Origin: Paenibacillus pinistramenti | GTDB lineage: Bacteria; Bacillota; Bacilli; Paenibacillales; Paenibacillaceae | Direction: 5' to 3' | DNA length: 64,000 nt | NCBI RefSeq assembly: GCF_005869875.1 | Contig: NZ_VAWG01000015.1 | Span: forward strand, 1 to 64,000 | Shown here: piece after piece, positions 55,092-64,000 of the stretch | How the letters are laid out: each line of letters begins with the position of its first letter | How positions within the stretch are numbered: position 1 is the first letter of the stretch | Notes under the pieces: generated by a model | Told to the model about the DNA's origin: nothing | Seen by the model: only the letters and a program-made list of their open reading frames with translations | Databases searched by the model: none | Program-made: the position numbers and the translations under genes

Positions 55092-55791
55092 CCTGAATCA
55101 GCACTTCTCCGGTCAAGTAATAGATCGCGATCTGCGTCCGGTGCGCAAGCCCTGTTTTGTTAAGTATGGAGGTTATATGGTTCGCCACGGTTCCCTCAGA
55201 CAGAAACAGCTTCTTCGCGATTCCCTTGTTAGACAGCCCTTTGGCAATCTGGGTCATCACTTCAAGCTCTCTTTCAGTAAACTGGCTTAAATCCATCCCG
55301 CTGCTCGGCTTCGGCTCCTCGCCTGTACCGGCCTCGGCACTGCTGCCCGCCCTGCCCGTTCCTCCGGCTCCAGGGTCCTGCAGTCCGGTCTTGAGCCTGT
55401 CTAACACGACTCCCTGAAGCACATGGTGGTTGTGATATACGCTCGTAATCGCGCCCCGGATCTGCTCCGGGTCGTTATTTTTCAGCAAATAACCGCGGGC
55501 TCCTGCCTTGATGGCTTCAATAATGGACTCGTCATCATCAAAGGTGGTCAGGATCAAAGGTTTGGCCAAGTTCTCTCCGGCGATAATCCGTGCCGCCTCC
55601 ACCCCGGTCATATTCGGCATCCGGATATCAAGCAGCGCCACATCGACGACGTGATTCCGGCAGAAGTCTACCGCTTCCGCTCCATCCTGAACCGTTCCAA
55701 GCACCTCGAATTCATCGAAACTGGACAGAATGATCTTCATTCCTTCACGGATAAAGGAGTTATCATCGGCAATCATCACTTTTATTTTCAT
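55084..55791 (-). CDS. Response regulator, NarL/LuxR type (LnrK-like)
   Basis: 235 residues. REC domain (1-120) with Asp55 as phosphorylation site (LLDIRMPNMTG), a Gly/Pro/Glu-rich linker (about 142-165), then a LuxR helix-turn-helix (170-230; FTERELEVMTQIAKGLSNK, LSEGTVANHITSIL). The linker is longer than usual. It is the first gene of the five-gene locus and probably activates the exporter genes downstream. Confidence 0.9.
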   Translation of the reverse strand: MKIKVMIADDNSFIREGMKIILSSFDEFEVLGTVQDGAEAVDFCRNHVVDVALLDIRMPNMTGVEAARIIAGENLAKPLILTTFDDDESIIEAIKAGARGYLLKNNDPEQIRGAITSVYHNHHVLQGVVLDRLKTGLQDPGAGGTGRAGSSAEAGTGEEPKPSSGMDLSQFTERELEVMTQIAKGLSNKGIAKKLFLSEGTVANHITSILNKTGLAHRTQIAIYYLTGEVLIQDE

Positions 55792-55903
55792 TTCCAGGCT
55801 CCTTATGTAAAAAATAGCCAGACAACGCGTCTATCTATTATAAGCGCTTATTGGAACGGGTGACTAGACAGAAGGAGCGGAAATCTTCCTCCGTCGGGGC
55901 AAT

Positions 55904-55951
55904 AAAAAAAGCGGACGCCCATGAGCCCTGAAAGGAATCATGAACCTCCGC
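55904..55951 (-). terminator. Terminator of the PilZ gene
   Basis: GCGGA/TCCGC stem (55911-55915 with 55947-55951) with an inner CATGA/TCATG-type pairing and a run of seven T on the minus strand. Confidence 0.65.
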
Positions 55952-55971
55952 AGTATAAGTGCTGCCTGCCC

Positions 55972-56283
55972 TTAAAAATATTCGTTCCCCTGTTCAGACT
56001 CGGCAAAGAATTGAAGCCCGCAGCGGTATCTTCCATTCTCCAGCTTCATCGTCCAGGAGACACGGCCCTGAATCAGCTGATCTTCTGACAGCTCCGGCAA
56101 ATCCAGCTGGATCAGATCGCCAGGCTTCAAATCAAGATCGGTAATAATACGCATCCCTGCCTCGCTGATATCTTCCAGAATCATGGATACTCCGCTGTAA
56201 TCCCTTTGTCCGCTGGTGAGCCGGTTAACCACCATTTCCATGGGAGGCAGCTTTGTCCGTTCAAATTTCCTTTTATCTTCCAT
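55972..56283 (-). CDS. PilZ-domain protein
   Basis: 103 residues, a PilZ domain alone. RKFER (Arg5 and Arg9, RxxxR) and DISEAG (DxSxxG) are the two cyclic-di-GMP contacts, so it should bind the second messenger. The rest is a beta-barrel (GDLIQLDLPEL, LIQGRVSW, RYRCGLQF). It is one of two cyclic-di-GMP-related genes within 8 kb (the other is at 47921-50350). Confidence 0.88.
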   Translation of the reverse strand: MEDKRKFERTKLPPMEMVVNRLTSGQRDYSGVSMILEDISEAGMRIITDLDLKPGDLIQLDLPELSEDQLIQGRVSWTMKLENGRYRCGLQFFAESEQGNEYF

Positions 56284-56387
56284 TTTCTCAAGCGCTCCCC
56301 TTATAGGATAGCCGGATGGCCATAAGTATTCATCGGCAGGTTAGTGCTTCTTGTTGAGAGCGTTCTAGCGGCGGCGATGGCATTCCC

Positions 56388-57167
56388 TTAACCTTTTGCA
56401 AGCCAGGCCCGTTCCGCGCTCCAGGTCACTTGCACAGACATTTCGAAGAAATCGGTAAGCACGCTGCTGTTCATCATGTCGGCTGTCGCGCCTGCCCCAA
56501 ACACCTTGCCGCGTCTGAGCAGCAGGGTATGATTAAAGACCGGCAGAATTTCTTCGGTATGATGCGTTACGAACAGCATATGAGGCGCCTCGGGACCCTG
56601 AGCCAGAGCTTCAATGCTCTCCAGCAGCCCTTCCTTGGATATGAAATCCAGCCCGTTGCAGGCTTCATCCAGAATCAGCAGTTTGGGCGAAGCCATCAGC
56701 GCCCTGGCGATCAGCAGCTTCTGCTTCTCTCCCTGGGAGCAGGTTTGATAAGTGCGGTTCAGCAAATGCCCGCAGCGCAGCTGCTCCATCAGCTGTCTGG
56801 CTTTCTCGTAATCGTCCTCCGAAGTTTTCTCATAGAGGCCGAAGGATGCATATTTTCCGCTGACCACCAGATCCTGCGCTTTCTCTGAGCCATAGACTTT
56901 CTCCTCCAGCGACGAACTCACCCAGCCGATTGAACGGCGGAGCTCGCGGACATCCACTTCTCCAAGCTTATGCCCCAGGATTCGGATTTCGCCTTCCGTC
57001 GGCCACAGGTAGCCGCAGAGCATATTGAGAATGGTCGTTTTGCCGGAGCCGTTAAGTCCAAAGACCGCCCAATTCTCCCCTTCCTGTACGCTCCAGTTCA
57101 CATCGTCAAGTACGGTTTTGCCGTCGCGCCGCCAAGATACGTGGTTTAGTTCGATAATGCTGCTCAT
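56388..57167 (-). CDS. Orphan ABC ATPase, YlmA/ModF-like
   Basis: 259 residues. Walker A FGLNGSGKTT, signature TCSQGEKQKLLIARAL (degenerate C-S-Q-G in place of LSGGQ) and Walker B LLILDEACNGLD with a conserved H-loop VTHHTEE. The DEACNGLD form is typical of YlmA and ModF relatives. No permease gene is adjacent, so its partner is unknown. GGAGG lies upstream of ATG. Confidence 0.86.
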   Translation of the reverse strand: MSSIIELNHVSWRRDGKTVLDDVNWSVQEGENWAVFGLNGSGKTTILNMLCGYLWPTEGEIRILGHKLGEVDVRELRRSIGWVSSSLEEKVYGSEKAQDLVVSGKYASFGLYEKTSEDDYEKARQLMEQLRCGHLLNRTYQTCSQGEKQKLLIARALMASPKLLILDEACNGLDFISKEGLLESIEALAQGPEAPHMLFVTHHTEEILPVFNHTLLLRRGKVFGAGATADMMNSSVLTDFFEMSVQVTWSAERAWLAKG

Positions 57168-57181
57168 ATTGGTGCCTCCTT

Positions 57182-57215
57182 TAACGGTTTAACGGATAAA
57201 CGGTTTAACGGTTTG
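57182..57215. repeat. GGTTTAAC-type short repeats
   Basis: Four close copies of a TTTAACGG/AAACGGT core just before the YlmA-like gene. The 314-nt gap (57168-57481) holds no gene that I can see. Confidence 0.6.
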
Positions 57216-57394
57216 CCTCAACTCTCGAATGGGGTTCAATAGTTACAAAATTACGCCCGGTTCCCCGGCTTGTCAAGAAATAGCTTGATAGACAGCATAG
57301 AAAGCCCGTCCACCCGCCGAAAGTGCCTCTTAAAGCTTCCACTAAATATAAAAAATGGATTAAATCATGTTAGCCCTGCCAGACTGCCGGAGGA

Positions 57395-57422
57395 TTTAAG
57401 TACAATCATTTAAGTACAATCA
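57395..57422 (+). repeat. Tandem 14-bp repeat upstream of the double GNAT gene
   Basis: Two perfect copies of TTTAAGTACAATCA (57395-57408, 57409-57422), followed by TTTAAAC. They may overlap the promoter of the downstream gene. Confidence 0.85.
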
Positions 57423-57481
57423 TTTAAACACGAGGATCTAAGGATCCCGGATGAAGAGAAGAGATATGGAGGCATTGAAGA

Positions 57482-58357
57482 ATGCTTAATGAACGGGACT
57501 GGGAACAAATTAGAGCCCTTCAGCAGGAGGTTGAACAAGCTGACGGGATTTCGCTTAAGCTGAACTGGGATATGCTGCGCAGCCGCAGGCCGGGCGACCG
57601 GGACGATTTCGTATTTCGCAAGGATGGACGGATTGCGGGGTTTCTTGCTTTATATGATTTTGCTTCAAAAATAGAGGTTTGCGGAATGGTTGCCCCTTCC
57701 TTACGCAGACAAGGCATTTTCTCCGCTCTGCTCGCGGAAGCTCTGCCTGCGGAACGAGCCTGTCAGTATAAGGACATTCTATTCAATTTACCCGCCCGAT
57801 CAAGCTCCGGACGCGGGTTTGTAGAGAGCCTGGGACTAAAGCTGACCTTTACCGAATATCAAATGAAATTTAATCCGGAGCTGATTGGAGAGCTCAGACC
57901 TGCGCTGCAGGAAATTACACTGCGCCCGGCCCGGATGGAGGACTGGGACTACCTGATTGATCTGGAAATAGATGGGTTTGGATTCACCAGGGAGGAAGCC
58001 GCCAAATTAAATGAGGAAGCGCTGCGAAAAAATGCTGAAGCCGGCACCAATGAAATTCTCTTTGTGATTGAACTGCAAGGCCAGAATGCCGGCAACGTGC
58101 GGGTTCAATACGAGTCTCACGAAAGCTGGATCTACGGCTTTGTCATTGACAAGAGCAGACGCGGGCGGGGAATCGGACGTTCCGTGCTCACTCATCTTGT
58201 CAATGAGGAGCAGCCTAAAGGAAGGGATGTATTTCTTGAAGCGGCCCTTGAGAACGAGCGGGCCCTCCATCTGTACCAGTCCTGCGGCTTTGAACGCGTG
58301 CAGGTTCAGGAGTATTACCGGTATCACCCCCGGTATCTTCAGGCAGCGAAACGTTAG
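57482..58357 (+). CDS. Double GNAT-domain acetyltransferase
   Basis: 291 residues with two GNAT domains. The first (about 1-135) is degenerate (VAPSLRRQGIFSALLAEALP keeps RRQGIFSAL). The second (about 145-291) has the acetyl-CoA site KSRRGRGIGRSVLTHLV and ends LHLYQSCGFERVQVQEYY. It probably acetylates an amine of a small molecule or protein. It has GGAGG before ATG 57482. Confidence 0.85.
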   Translation: MLNERDWEQIRALQQEVEQADGISLKLNWDMLRSRRPGDRDDFVFRKDGRIAGFLALYDFASKIEVCGMVAPSLRRQGIFSALLAEALPAERACQYKDILFNLPARSSSGRGFVESLGLKLTFTEYQMKFNPELIGELRPALQEITLRPARMEDWDYLIDLEIDGFGFTREEAAKLNEEALRKNAEAGTNEILFVIELQGQNAGNVRVQYESHESWIYGFVIDKSRRGRGIGRSVLTHLVNEEQPKGRDVFLEAALENERALHLYQSCGFERVQVQEYYRYHPRYLQAAKR

Positions 58358-58492
58358 GATGCAAAAATTTGACCCCTCTCTTCTGGCATCATCAGGCCCT
58401 AATGAGGTACAATAAAAGGTAATTGATCAAGATCGGCTCCGCTGGATTATCAGGCGGGGCCGATATTTGTGCTGGAAGGAAGGAATATAGAT

Positions 58493-59356
58493 ATGTACAT
58501 GGCTACAGACTGGAAAGATTACGAATTGATTGACACGGGAGCCGGCGACAAGCTGGAGCGCTGGGGCGACGTCATCCTGCGCAGACCCGATCCTCAAATT
58601 ATATGGCCTATCGAACAGGAAACAGGAGACTGGAAGAACCTGCACGGCCATTACCACCGTAGCTCCTCAGGCGGCGGCAGCTGGGATATGAAGAAGCCGC
58701 TGCCGGAGAAATGGACCATTTCCTATAAACATCTCAAGTTTCATATTAAGCCGACCAGCTTCAAGCACACCGGCTTATTCCCGGAGCAGGCAGCCAACTG
58801 GAGCTGGATGATGGACAAGATCAGCCAGGCAGGCAGGCCTATTTCCGTCCTGAACCTGTTTGCCTACACAGGAGGCGCAACAGTGGCCGCTGCTTCAGCA
58901 GGCGCTTCCGTTGTCCATGTCGATGCCGCCAAAGGCATGGTTCAGTGGGCCAAGGAAAATCTGCAGCTGTCCGGGCTTGGTGACCGACCCGTCCGCTTTA
59001 TCACGGACGATGTCTTCAAATTCGTCCAGCGGGAACAGCGCCGGGGCAACAAATACGACGCCATTATTATGGACCCTCCTTCCTACGGAAGAGGCCCGGG
59101 CGGTGAAATGTGGAAGCTGGAGACGAGCCTGTACCCGTTCCTGGAATCCTGCCTGAGCATCTTGTCGGACAAGCCGCTGTTCCTGCTGATTAACTCTTAC
59201 ACCACCGGCATCTCTCCTACCGTGCTGAACAACATGCTGTCCATGACTGTCAAACGCAGATACGGCGGACGCATCTCGGCAGGAGAGCTTGGACTGCCGA
59301 TCACCCGCTCCGGCCTCACGCTGCCATGCGGCATTCTCGGCCGCTGGGAGGAATAA
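58493..59356 (+). CDS. Class I SAM-dependent methyltransferase, RlmI-like
   Basis: 287 residues. Motif I VLNLFAYTGGATVAAASAG, motif II VVHVDAAKGMVQWAKEN, motif IV MDPPSYGRGPGGE. This NPPY/DPPS class methylates rRNA bases (COG1092 family). ATG 58493 has AAGGAA 7 nt upstream. It overlaps the binding site of the pseudouridine synthase gene, so the two are co-transcribed and may both act on rRNA. Confidence 0.86.
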   Translation: MYMATDWKDYELIDTGAGDKLERWGDVILRRPDPQIIWPIEQETGDWKNLHGHYHRSSSGGGSWDMKKPLPEKWTISYKHLKFHIKPTSFKHTGLFPEQAANWSWMMDKISQAGRPISVLNLFAYTGGATVAAASAGASVVHVDAAKGMVQWAKENLQLSGLGDRPVRFITDDVFKFVQREQRRGNKYDAIIMDPPSYGRGPGGEMWKLETSLYPFLESCLSILSDKPLFLLINSYTTGISPTVLNNMLSMTVKRRYGGRISAGELGLPITRSGLTLPCGILGRWEE

Positions 59357-59358
59357 AG

Positions 59359-60093
59359 ATGTCAGAGCAACTGGCCAGAACATGGAGCACGCCCTCCATG
59401 ACGATCTTATACGAGGACAATCATCTGCTTGGCATTGAGAAGCCGGTTAATGTCCCTGTGCAGGAGGATGCCAGCGGTGATCCCGACATGCTTACGCTGC
59501 TGAAGGAAGACTTGAAGGAACGCTACAATAAACCCGGCAATGTTTATCTCGGGCTGGTCCACCGTCTGGACCGCCCGGTCGGCGGGGCGATGATCTTTGC
59601 CAAAACCTCCAAAGCCGCTTCCCGGCTGTCCGAAGCTGTTCGCAGCAGACAGTTCGAGAAGACCTATCTTGCCGTTGTACATGGCGTCCCTGCTGTCCGT
59701 CAAGGGCGGCTCACCCATTATCTGTTAAAGGATGAGCGGACGAACACGGTCTCCGTTGTCCCCAAAGGAACAAACGGAGCCAAGGAAGCCATCCTTGAAT
59801 ACGCGGTGATCGGCCAGCCAACTGACGGCCTGTCCCTGGTGCGCGTCGAGCTTCATACCGGTCGGCCGCATCAGATCCGGGTTCAGCTCAGCCACACGGG
59901 AACCCCGCTGTTCGGTGACCAGAAATACGGAGCTGGCTTGAACAAGCCGGGCCAGCAAATTGCGCTGTGGTCTGCCTTTGTCGGCATTCCCCACCCCGTT
60001 ACCAAAGAGCCGGTACGGCTCGTTTCGGTTCCCCCCGAGGAGGACCCCTGGTCCCGCTGGAGCAAGGAGATCGCCAGCCTGCGCTTTGAATAA
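59359..60093 (+). CDS. RluA family pseudouridine synthase
   Basis: 244 residues. The catalytic motif is VHRLDRPVGGAM with the active Asp, followed by EKTYLAVV and TGRPHQIRVQLSHTG. It isomerises uridine in rRNA or tRNA. ATG 59359 has GGGAGG upstream and lies 2 nt after the methyltransferase stop. Confidence 0.92.
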   Translation: MSEQLARTWSTPSMTILYEDNHLLGIEKPVNVPVQEDASGDPDMLTLLKEDLKERYNKPGNVYLGLVHRLDRPVGGAMIFAKTSKAASRLSEAVRSRQFEKTYLAVVHGVPAVRQGRLTHYLLKDERTNTVSVVPKGTNGAKEAILEYAVIGQPTDGLSLVRVELHTGRPHQIRVQLSHTGTPLFGDQKYGAGLNKPGQQIALWSAFVGIPHPVTKEPVRLVSVPPEEDPWSRWSKEIASLRFE

Positions 60094-60125
60094 GCAGGAC
60101 TGGATTGCTGTATAAATGAACAAAT

Positions 60126-60180
60126 AAAGGGCTGATTCAGGCGGCGCTGCTCAGGCACCGCTGCGGATCAGCCCTTTTTG
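60126..60180. terminator. Bidirectional terminator
   Basis: An 11-bp stem AAAGGGCTGAT/ATCAGCCCTTT (60126-60136 with 60167-60177) followed by TTTTTG on the plus strand and TTTATTTG on the minus strand. It separates the pseudouridine synthase and MarR genes. Confidence 0.85.
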
Positions 60181-60267
60181 TCCTGTCACCACTTAATTTG
60201 AATCGTCGCAGCAGGCGTCCAAGCAGGTTTGTTCCCTCTCGCCAGGCCCGGACAATGCCAAGGCCAA

Positions 60268-60684
60268 TCAGGCTTCCTGCACAGCCGTTATTTTGCCAAG
60301 CAGGAACAGCAGCAGCTGCTGATTATGGGTAGAGATGCGGTCAAGCATGTGGCCCAGAAACTCCGTCCGGACTTCACGGCCGCGCTTTACCTGCTCTCCC
60401 CCTTTCTCCGTTATCGTAATCCACACAATCCGGCGGTCCGCTTCATCCCGCTCGCGGGAGATCAAGCCGCCCTTCTCCATTCTGTCGAGCAGCATGGTTA
60501 CCGCGGCCGGAGTTGTATTCAGGAATGGAATCATATCCGATGGCTTCATTTTCTTCTGGTCGCCCAGCAGCTCCAGTACGGTCAGCTGAGCTTCCGTCAG
60601 AGAAGGCGACAGCTCATTCTCCATATGGGACTGATATTCTTTGGACAGTCTCGCCCAAAGTCTGGCAAATTCTTCCGTGTACAC
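60268..60684 (-). CDS. MarR family regulator
   Basis: 138 residues from GTG 60684 (GGAGG 8 nt upstream); a longer start at 60723 lacks a site. Winged helix about 40-110 (LTVLELLGDQKKMKPSDMIP, TTPAAVTMLLDRMEKGGLI, RDEADRRIVW). No cysteine, so not an OhrR-type sensor. Its targets are unknown. Confidence 0.85.
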   Translation of the reverse strand: MYTEEFARLWARLSKEYQSHMENELSPSLTEAQLTVLELLGDQKKMKPSDMIPFLNTTPAAVTMLLDRMEKGGLISRERDEADRRIVWITITEKGGEQVKRGREVRTEFLGHMLDRISTHNQQLLLFLLGKITAVQEA

Positions 60685-60770
60685 GATAAATCCCTCCAAT
60701 ATCAGCGTTTCCACTTCTTTCACTGCCTTAACTTTCGCCGCCGGAGTTTGGTTTCCTGCCTCTTCGCACC

Positions 60771-60824
60771 AGACGACAAAAGAAGAACTTTTCCACTAGG
60801 CGCACCGCCAGGAAAAGTTCTTCT
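60771..60824 (-). terminator. Terminator of parC
   Basis: A 14-bp perfect stem (60781-60794 with 60811-60824) followed by TTTTGTCG on the minus strand. Confidence 0.75.
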
Positions 60825-60841
60825 TCGTCAAATTTATTGCT

Positions 60842-60906
60842 CTCTATTATTGCGCTCTATTATTGCGCTCTATTATTGCGCTCTATTATTGCGCTCTGTT
60901 ACTGCT
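60842..60906. repeat. Tandem 13-bp repeats downstream of parC
   Basis: Four perfect copies of CTCTATTATTGCG (60842-60893) and a fifth, diverged copy. They lie between the parC stop and its terminator. A likely variable-number tandem repeat. Confidence 0.9.
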
Positions 60907-60931
60907 TTCTTTTCTTGCTCTCTATCGGCTT

Positions 60932-63394
60932 CTAGCTCTCGGAAGCCCCTGAACCGTAGTTTGGAAGCAGAAGCAAATCGGCGATGCTGTCATTTTTGTC
61001 CATTGAGACAACTGCTTTGCCGATTGATTTCCGGTCCGCAAGCGGCGCCTGCTCGGAAGAGAAGCTGAAGCTTTTTCCTTCACGGGTAATTGCGGTGATC
61101 ATCAATGGCTCTTTGGTCCAGTAGGCGCCAATAATAGCGCTGCCGTTAGGCTTGACGCGTTTGCCTTCTTTAAACTCAAACGTTGGAATGCCTTTTCCGC
61201 CGCGGCTTTGGGTCGGGTAATCAAGCAGCAGTGAGCGTTTGCTGTAGCCCAGATCGCTGATGACCATAATCTCCCCTTCATCCCCGCTCAGCCAGATGGC
61301 GGCTGTTACCTCATCCTCTTCACGGAGCTGAATTCCCCGGACACCTGCAGCCACACGGCCCATGCTGCCGACCTCCTGCTCGTTAAAGCGGATCGACATG
61401 CCGAGCTTCGTAATAAGAACAAGATCCTGATCGCTCTTGCTTGGTGTAACTGAAATTACTTCATCCTCGGCTCCAACCTTGCTGGCGGCGACGGCAGAAG
61501 AACGCTTGGTTTCATATTCACTCAGCAGCGTTCGTTTGACCTGTCCGCGTTTGGTCACAAATACGAGGCTCACATCCGGCTGGTCGAAATTGCGAATCGG
61601 AATAACGCTGACGATCCGGTCTTCTTTCGTAAGAGGAATAACATTGACAATGGCTGTTCCGTTGTCCTTCCACTTGAATTCCGGAATTTGGTGCACCGGC
61701 AGCAGGAAATACTGTCCGCGCTGTGTAAAGATCAGCAGATTCTCAAGCGTATTGACGCTTTGAATAAACTTGATGTAGTCGCCTTCCTTCACTCCTGCGC
61801 TTCCGATTTCTCCTCCCGACCGGGTAAAAGAAAGCATGCTTGTCCGTTTAATGTAGCCTTCGCCCGACAAAGTGACCAGCACATCCTCCTGCGTCACCAT
61901 GACTTCAAGGTTCACCTTGAGCTCCTCAACCTCGCCCTGAATGACGGAGCGGCGCTCGATGCCGTATTTATCACGGATTTCGACCAGTTCCTTCCGGATG
62001 ACCGAGACCAGCTTCTTGTCGCTGTTCAGGATCGCTTCAAGCCCGGCAATCTTCTTCTGGGTTTCATCCAGCTCCTTCTGCAGCTGGTTAATCTCAAGGT
62101 TAGTCAAACGGTACAGCTGCAGCGTAAGAATCGAATCAGCCTGGCGTTCAGAGAACCCGAACATCCACTGCAGATTATTCTGCGCATCCTGACGGTTCTT
62201 GGACGCTTTGATCGCCGCGATCACCTCGTCCAGAATATTGAGCGCCTTGACGAGGCCCTCCAATACATGAGCCCGGTCCTGAGCTTTCTCCAGCTCATAC
62301 TGCGAGCGGAAAGTAACCACTTCCCGCTGGTGGGCAATGTAAGCCTGCAGAATCTCCCTTAAGCCAAGCTGCCGCGGCGCTTTGTTCACGATCGCTACCA
62401 TGTTGAAGTTGTAGGTTACCTGCAGATCGGTCTTCTTGAGCAGGTAAGCCAGAATGCCGCTGGCATCTGAATCTTTCTTCAGTTCCACGACAATGCGCAG
62501 GCCCGCACGGCCGCTTTCATCGCGGACCTCCGCGATGCCTTCGACCTTCTTCTCCAGGCGGATATTCTCCATGGCTGTGACAAGGCGGGACTTGACCACC
62601 TGGTACGGGATTTCCGTAATGACGATCTGCTGCTTGCCTCCGCGCAGCGTTTCGATCTCCGTTTTGGATCGGATATAGATCCGTCCTTTGCCCGTCTCAT
62701 AAGCCTCACGAATGCCCTCTTCGCCCATGATGATGCCGCCGGTCGGGAAGTCAGGCCCCTTTATGATCTGCATCAGCTGCTCCAGGGTGGTGTCCGGCTT
62801 CTCCATCAATTCAATGCAGGCGTCAATCGTTTCCCGCAGGTTATGGGTTGGAATTTCGGTTGCAAAACCGGATGAAATCCCGCTTACCCCGTTGACAAGC
62901 AGGTTGGGAAAACGCGCCGGAAGCACCACGGGCTCCTTCGCCGTATTATCGAAATTGTCCTTGAACAGCACCGTCCGTTTCTCGATGTCACGGAGCAGTT
63001 CAAGCGCAATCGGCGAAAGCCGCGCTTCGGTATAGCGCATTGCCGCCGGCGGGTCATCATCCTGCGAACCCCAGTTGCCGTGGCCGTCCACAAGCACATG
63101 CGCCATTTTCCAAGGCTGGGCCATCCGCGCCATACCGTCATAAATCGAAGAATCGCCGTGCGGATGATAGTTGCCCATGACATCCCCGACGGTTTTGGCC
63201 GATTTCCGGTAAGGCTTGTCCGGCGTATTGCCGGAATCGTACATCGCGTACAGAATCCGTCGCTGCACCGGCTTCAGACCATCGCGGACATCAGGAATCG
63301 CCCGGTCCTGAATTATATATTTGGAATATCTGCCAAACCGGTCTCCTACGACTTCCTCCAGGAAAGCCGGCAGAAAATTCTCAAGTGTCCCCAT
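60932..63394 (-). CDS. parC: DNA topoisomerase IV subunit A
   Basis: 820 residues. Catalytic Tyr121 ([13 protein letters not shown]); the quinolone region is [13 protein letters not shown] with Ser82 and Ser83, both sensitive-type residues. No GyrA-box QRRGGKG is seen in the C-terminal beta-pinwheel. AAGGTG lies upstream of ATG. It is 29 nt after parE, as in other Firmicutes, and decatenates replicated chromosomes. Confidence 0.94.
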   Translation of the reverse strand: MGTLENFLPAFLEEVVGDRFGRYSKYIIQDRAIPDVRDGLKPVQRRILYAMYDSGNTPDKPYRKSAKTVGDVMGNYHPHGDSSIYDGMARMAQPWKMAHVLVDGHGNWGSQDDDPPAAMRYTEARLSPIALELLRDIEKRTVLFKDNFDNTAKEPVVLPARFPNLLVNGVSGISSGFATEIPTHNLRETIDACIELMEKPDTTLEQLMQIIKGPDFPTGGIIMGEEGIREAYETGKGRIYIRSKTEIETLRGGKQQIVITEIPYQVVKSRLVTAMENIRLEKKVEGIAEVRDESGRAGLRIVVELKKDSDASGILAYLLKKTDLQVTYNFNMVAIVNKAPRQLGLREILQAYIAHQREVVTFRSQYELEKAQDRAHVLEGLVKALNILDEVIAAIKASKNRQDAQNNLQWMFGFSERQADSILTLQLYRLTNLEINQLQKELDETQKKIAGLEAILNSDKKLVSVIRKELVEIRDKYGIERRSVIQGEVEELKVNLEVMVTQEDVLVTLSGEGYIKRTSMLSFTRSGGEIGSAGVKEGDYIKFIQSVNTLENLLIFTQRGQYFLLPVHQIPEFKWKDNGTAIVNVIPLTKEDRIVSVIPIRNFDQPDVSLVFVTKRGQVKRTLLSEYETKRSSAVAASKVGAEDEVISVTPSKSDQDLVLITKLGMSIRFNEQEVGSMGRVAAGVRGIQLREEDEVTAAIWLSGDEGEIMVISDLGYSKRSLLLDYPTQSRGGKGIPTFEFKEGKRVKPNGSAIIGAYWTKEPLMITAITREGKSFSFSSEQAPLADRKSIGKAVVSMDKNDSIADLLLLPNYGSGASES

Positions 63395-63423
63395 GCCAAT
63401 TCACCTTCTATTCCTCAAACTCT

Positions 63424-64000
63424 CTATTCCACATACTCTGTAAAATCTACGTTCTCAACGATCCAGCGTTTGCGCGGCTCAACTTTATCCCCCATCAGCG
63501 TCGATACCCGGCGCTCTGCCTTGGCGGCGTCATCAATCTGAACCTGCAGCAGGGTGCGGGTTTCAGGGTCCATCGTTGTCTCCCACAGCTGATCAGGATT
63601 CATCTCGCCAAGTCCTTTGTAGCGCTGCAGCTCGAAATTTTTGCCGAATTCTTTCAGGTAGTTCTGAAGCTGCTCGTCCGTCCACGCGTAACGAATCGTC
63701 TCCAGCTTGCCGGAACGGCGGGTGATTTTGTAAAGCGGCGGCTGCGCGATATACACGCGTCCCGCATCAATCAGACCTTTCATGTATCTGTAGAAGAAGG
63801 TAAGCAGCAGGACCTGGATATGGGCCCCATCCGTATCGGCATCCGTCATAATAATAATTTTGGAAAAATTGCTGTCCTCAATTTCGAACTCATTTCCGAT
63901 TCCTGCCCCGATTGCCGTAATAATGGCCCGGTATTCTTCATTTTTCAAAATATCCGCAAGCTTGGCCTTCTCGGGATTCATCGGTTTGCCCTTAAGCGGC
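63424..64000 (-). CDS. parE: DNA topoisomerase IV subunit B, C-terminal part
   Basis: The window shows the last 191 codons; the start lies beyond base 64000. The TOPRIM motif [19 protein letters not shown], then [18 protein letters not shown] and a [13 protein letters not shown] end. It matches ParE (short C-terminus), not GyrB. It is followed by parC on the same strand. Confidence 0.95.
   Translation of the reverse strand, partial: PLKGKPMNPEKAKLADILKNEEYRAIITAIGAGIGNEFEIEDSNFSKIIIMTDADTDGAHIQVLLLTFFYRYMKGLIDAGRVYIAQPPLYKITRRSGKLETIRYAWTDEQLQNYLKEFGKNFELQRYKGLGEMNPDQLWETTMDPETRTLLQVQIDDAAKAERRVSTLMGDKVEPRKRWIVENVDFTEYVE

Overview
The window looks like chromosomal DNA of a Paenibacillus-type, spore-forming Firmicute. 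The evidence is a cotE spore-coat gene, AGGAGG-type ribosome binding sites with frequent GTG and TTG starts, LicT antitermination sites, LplABC-type sugar transporters beside GH127 enzymes, and parE-parC. G+C is moderate (judged by eye near 50-55%). I see no rRNA, tRNA, insertion sequence, CRISPR array or prophage. Most genes are ordinary and sit in small operons separated by clear hairpin terminators.

Layout. 1-5 kb: end of an unrecognised Ala-rich gene, cotE, an aromatic-acid-exporter-like protein and a NitT/TauT-type ABC transporter. 5-11.5 kb: M32 carboxypeptidase, beta-carbonic anhydrase, a YyaL-type thioredoxin-domain protein and an ABC-F ATPase. 11.7-16.5 kb: a beta-glucoside system (PTS EIIBCA, LicT-type antiterminator, GH1 phospho-beta-glucosidase) in which each of the three genes has its own RAT/terminator switch. 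16.6-21 kb: a small orphan gene, a gene remnant, and an AraC regulator divergent from a MATE-acetyltransferase-HAD operon. 21-25 kb: a TetM-like GTPase, a MOSC protein, a lipase and a repeat-bearing lipoprotein. 25.7-35.3 kb: an AAA+/TPR gene pair, hydrolases and a kinase-like protein, an OhrR-type regulator, a run of small genes, and a MerR regulator divergent from a carboxymuconolactone decarboxylase family gene.

35.5-36.2 kb holds three very small genes, two of them only 35 and 39 codons, behind a sigma-K-like promoter. 36.2-46.1 kb is a carbohydrate locus: AraC regulator, GH127 enzyme, solute-binding lipoprotein, two permeases and a second GH127-like enzyme, probably for uptake and breakdown of beta-L-arabinofuranosyl glycans. 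46.2-57.2 kb holds two exported proteins, an MHYT-PAS-GGDEF-EAL protein, a five-gene two-component/ABC export locus resembling Bacillus LnrJKLMN, a PilZ protein and a YlmA-like ATPase. 57.5-64 kb holds a double GNAT, an rRNA-type methyltransferase/pseudouridine synthase pair, a MarR regulator, and topoisomerase IV parC and parE (parE cut by the window edge).

The most interesting points are the triple RAT arrangement; the MerR promoter with a 19-bp spacer and an apparently leaderless regulator gene; the tiny sporulation-like genes; the two unequal GH127 enzymes; the AAA+/TPR pair; and the TetM-like GTPase that lacks the tetracycline-protection loop. None of these is clearly a wholly new system from sequence alone.
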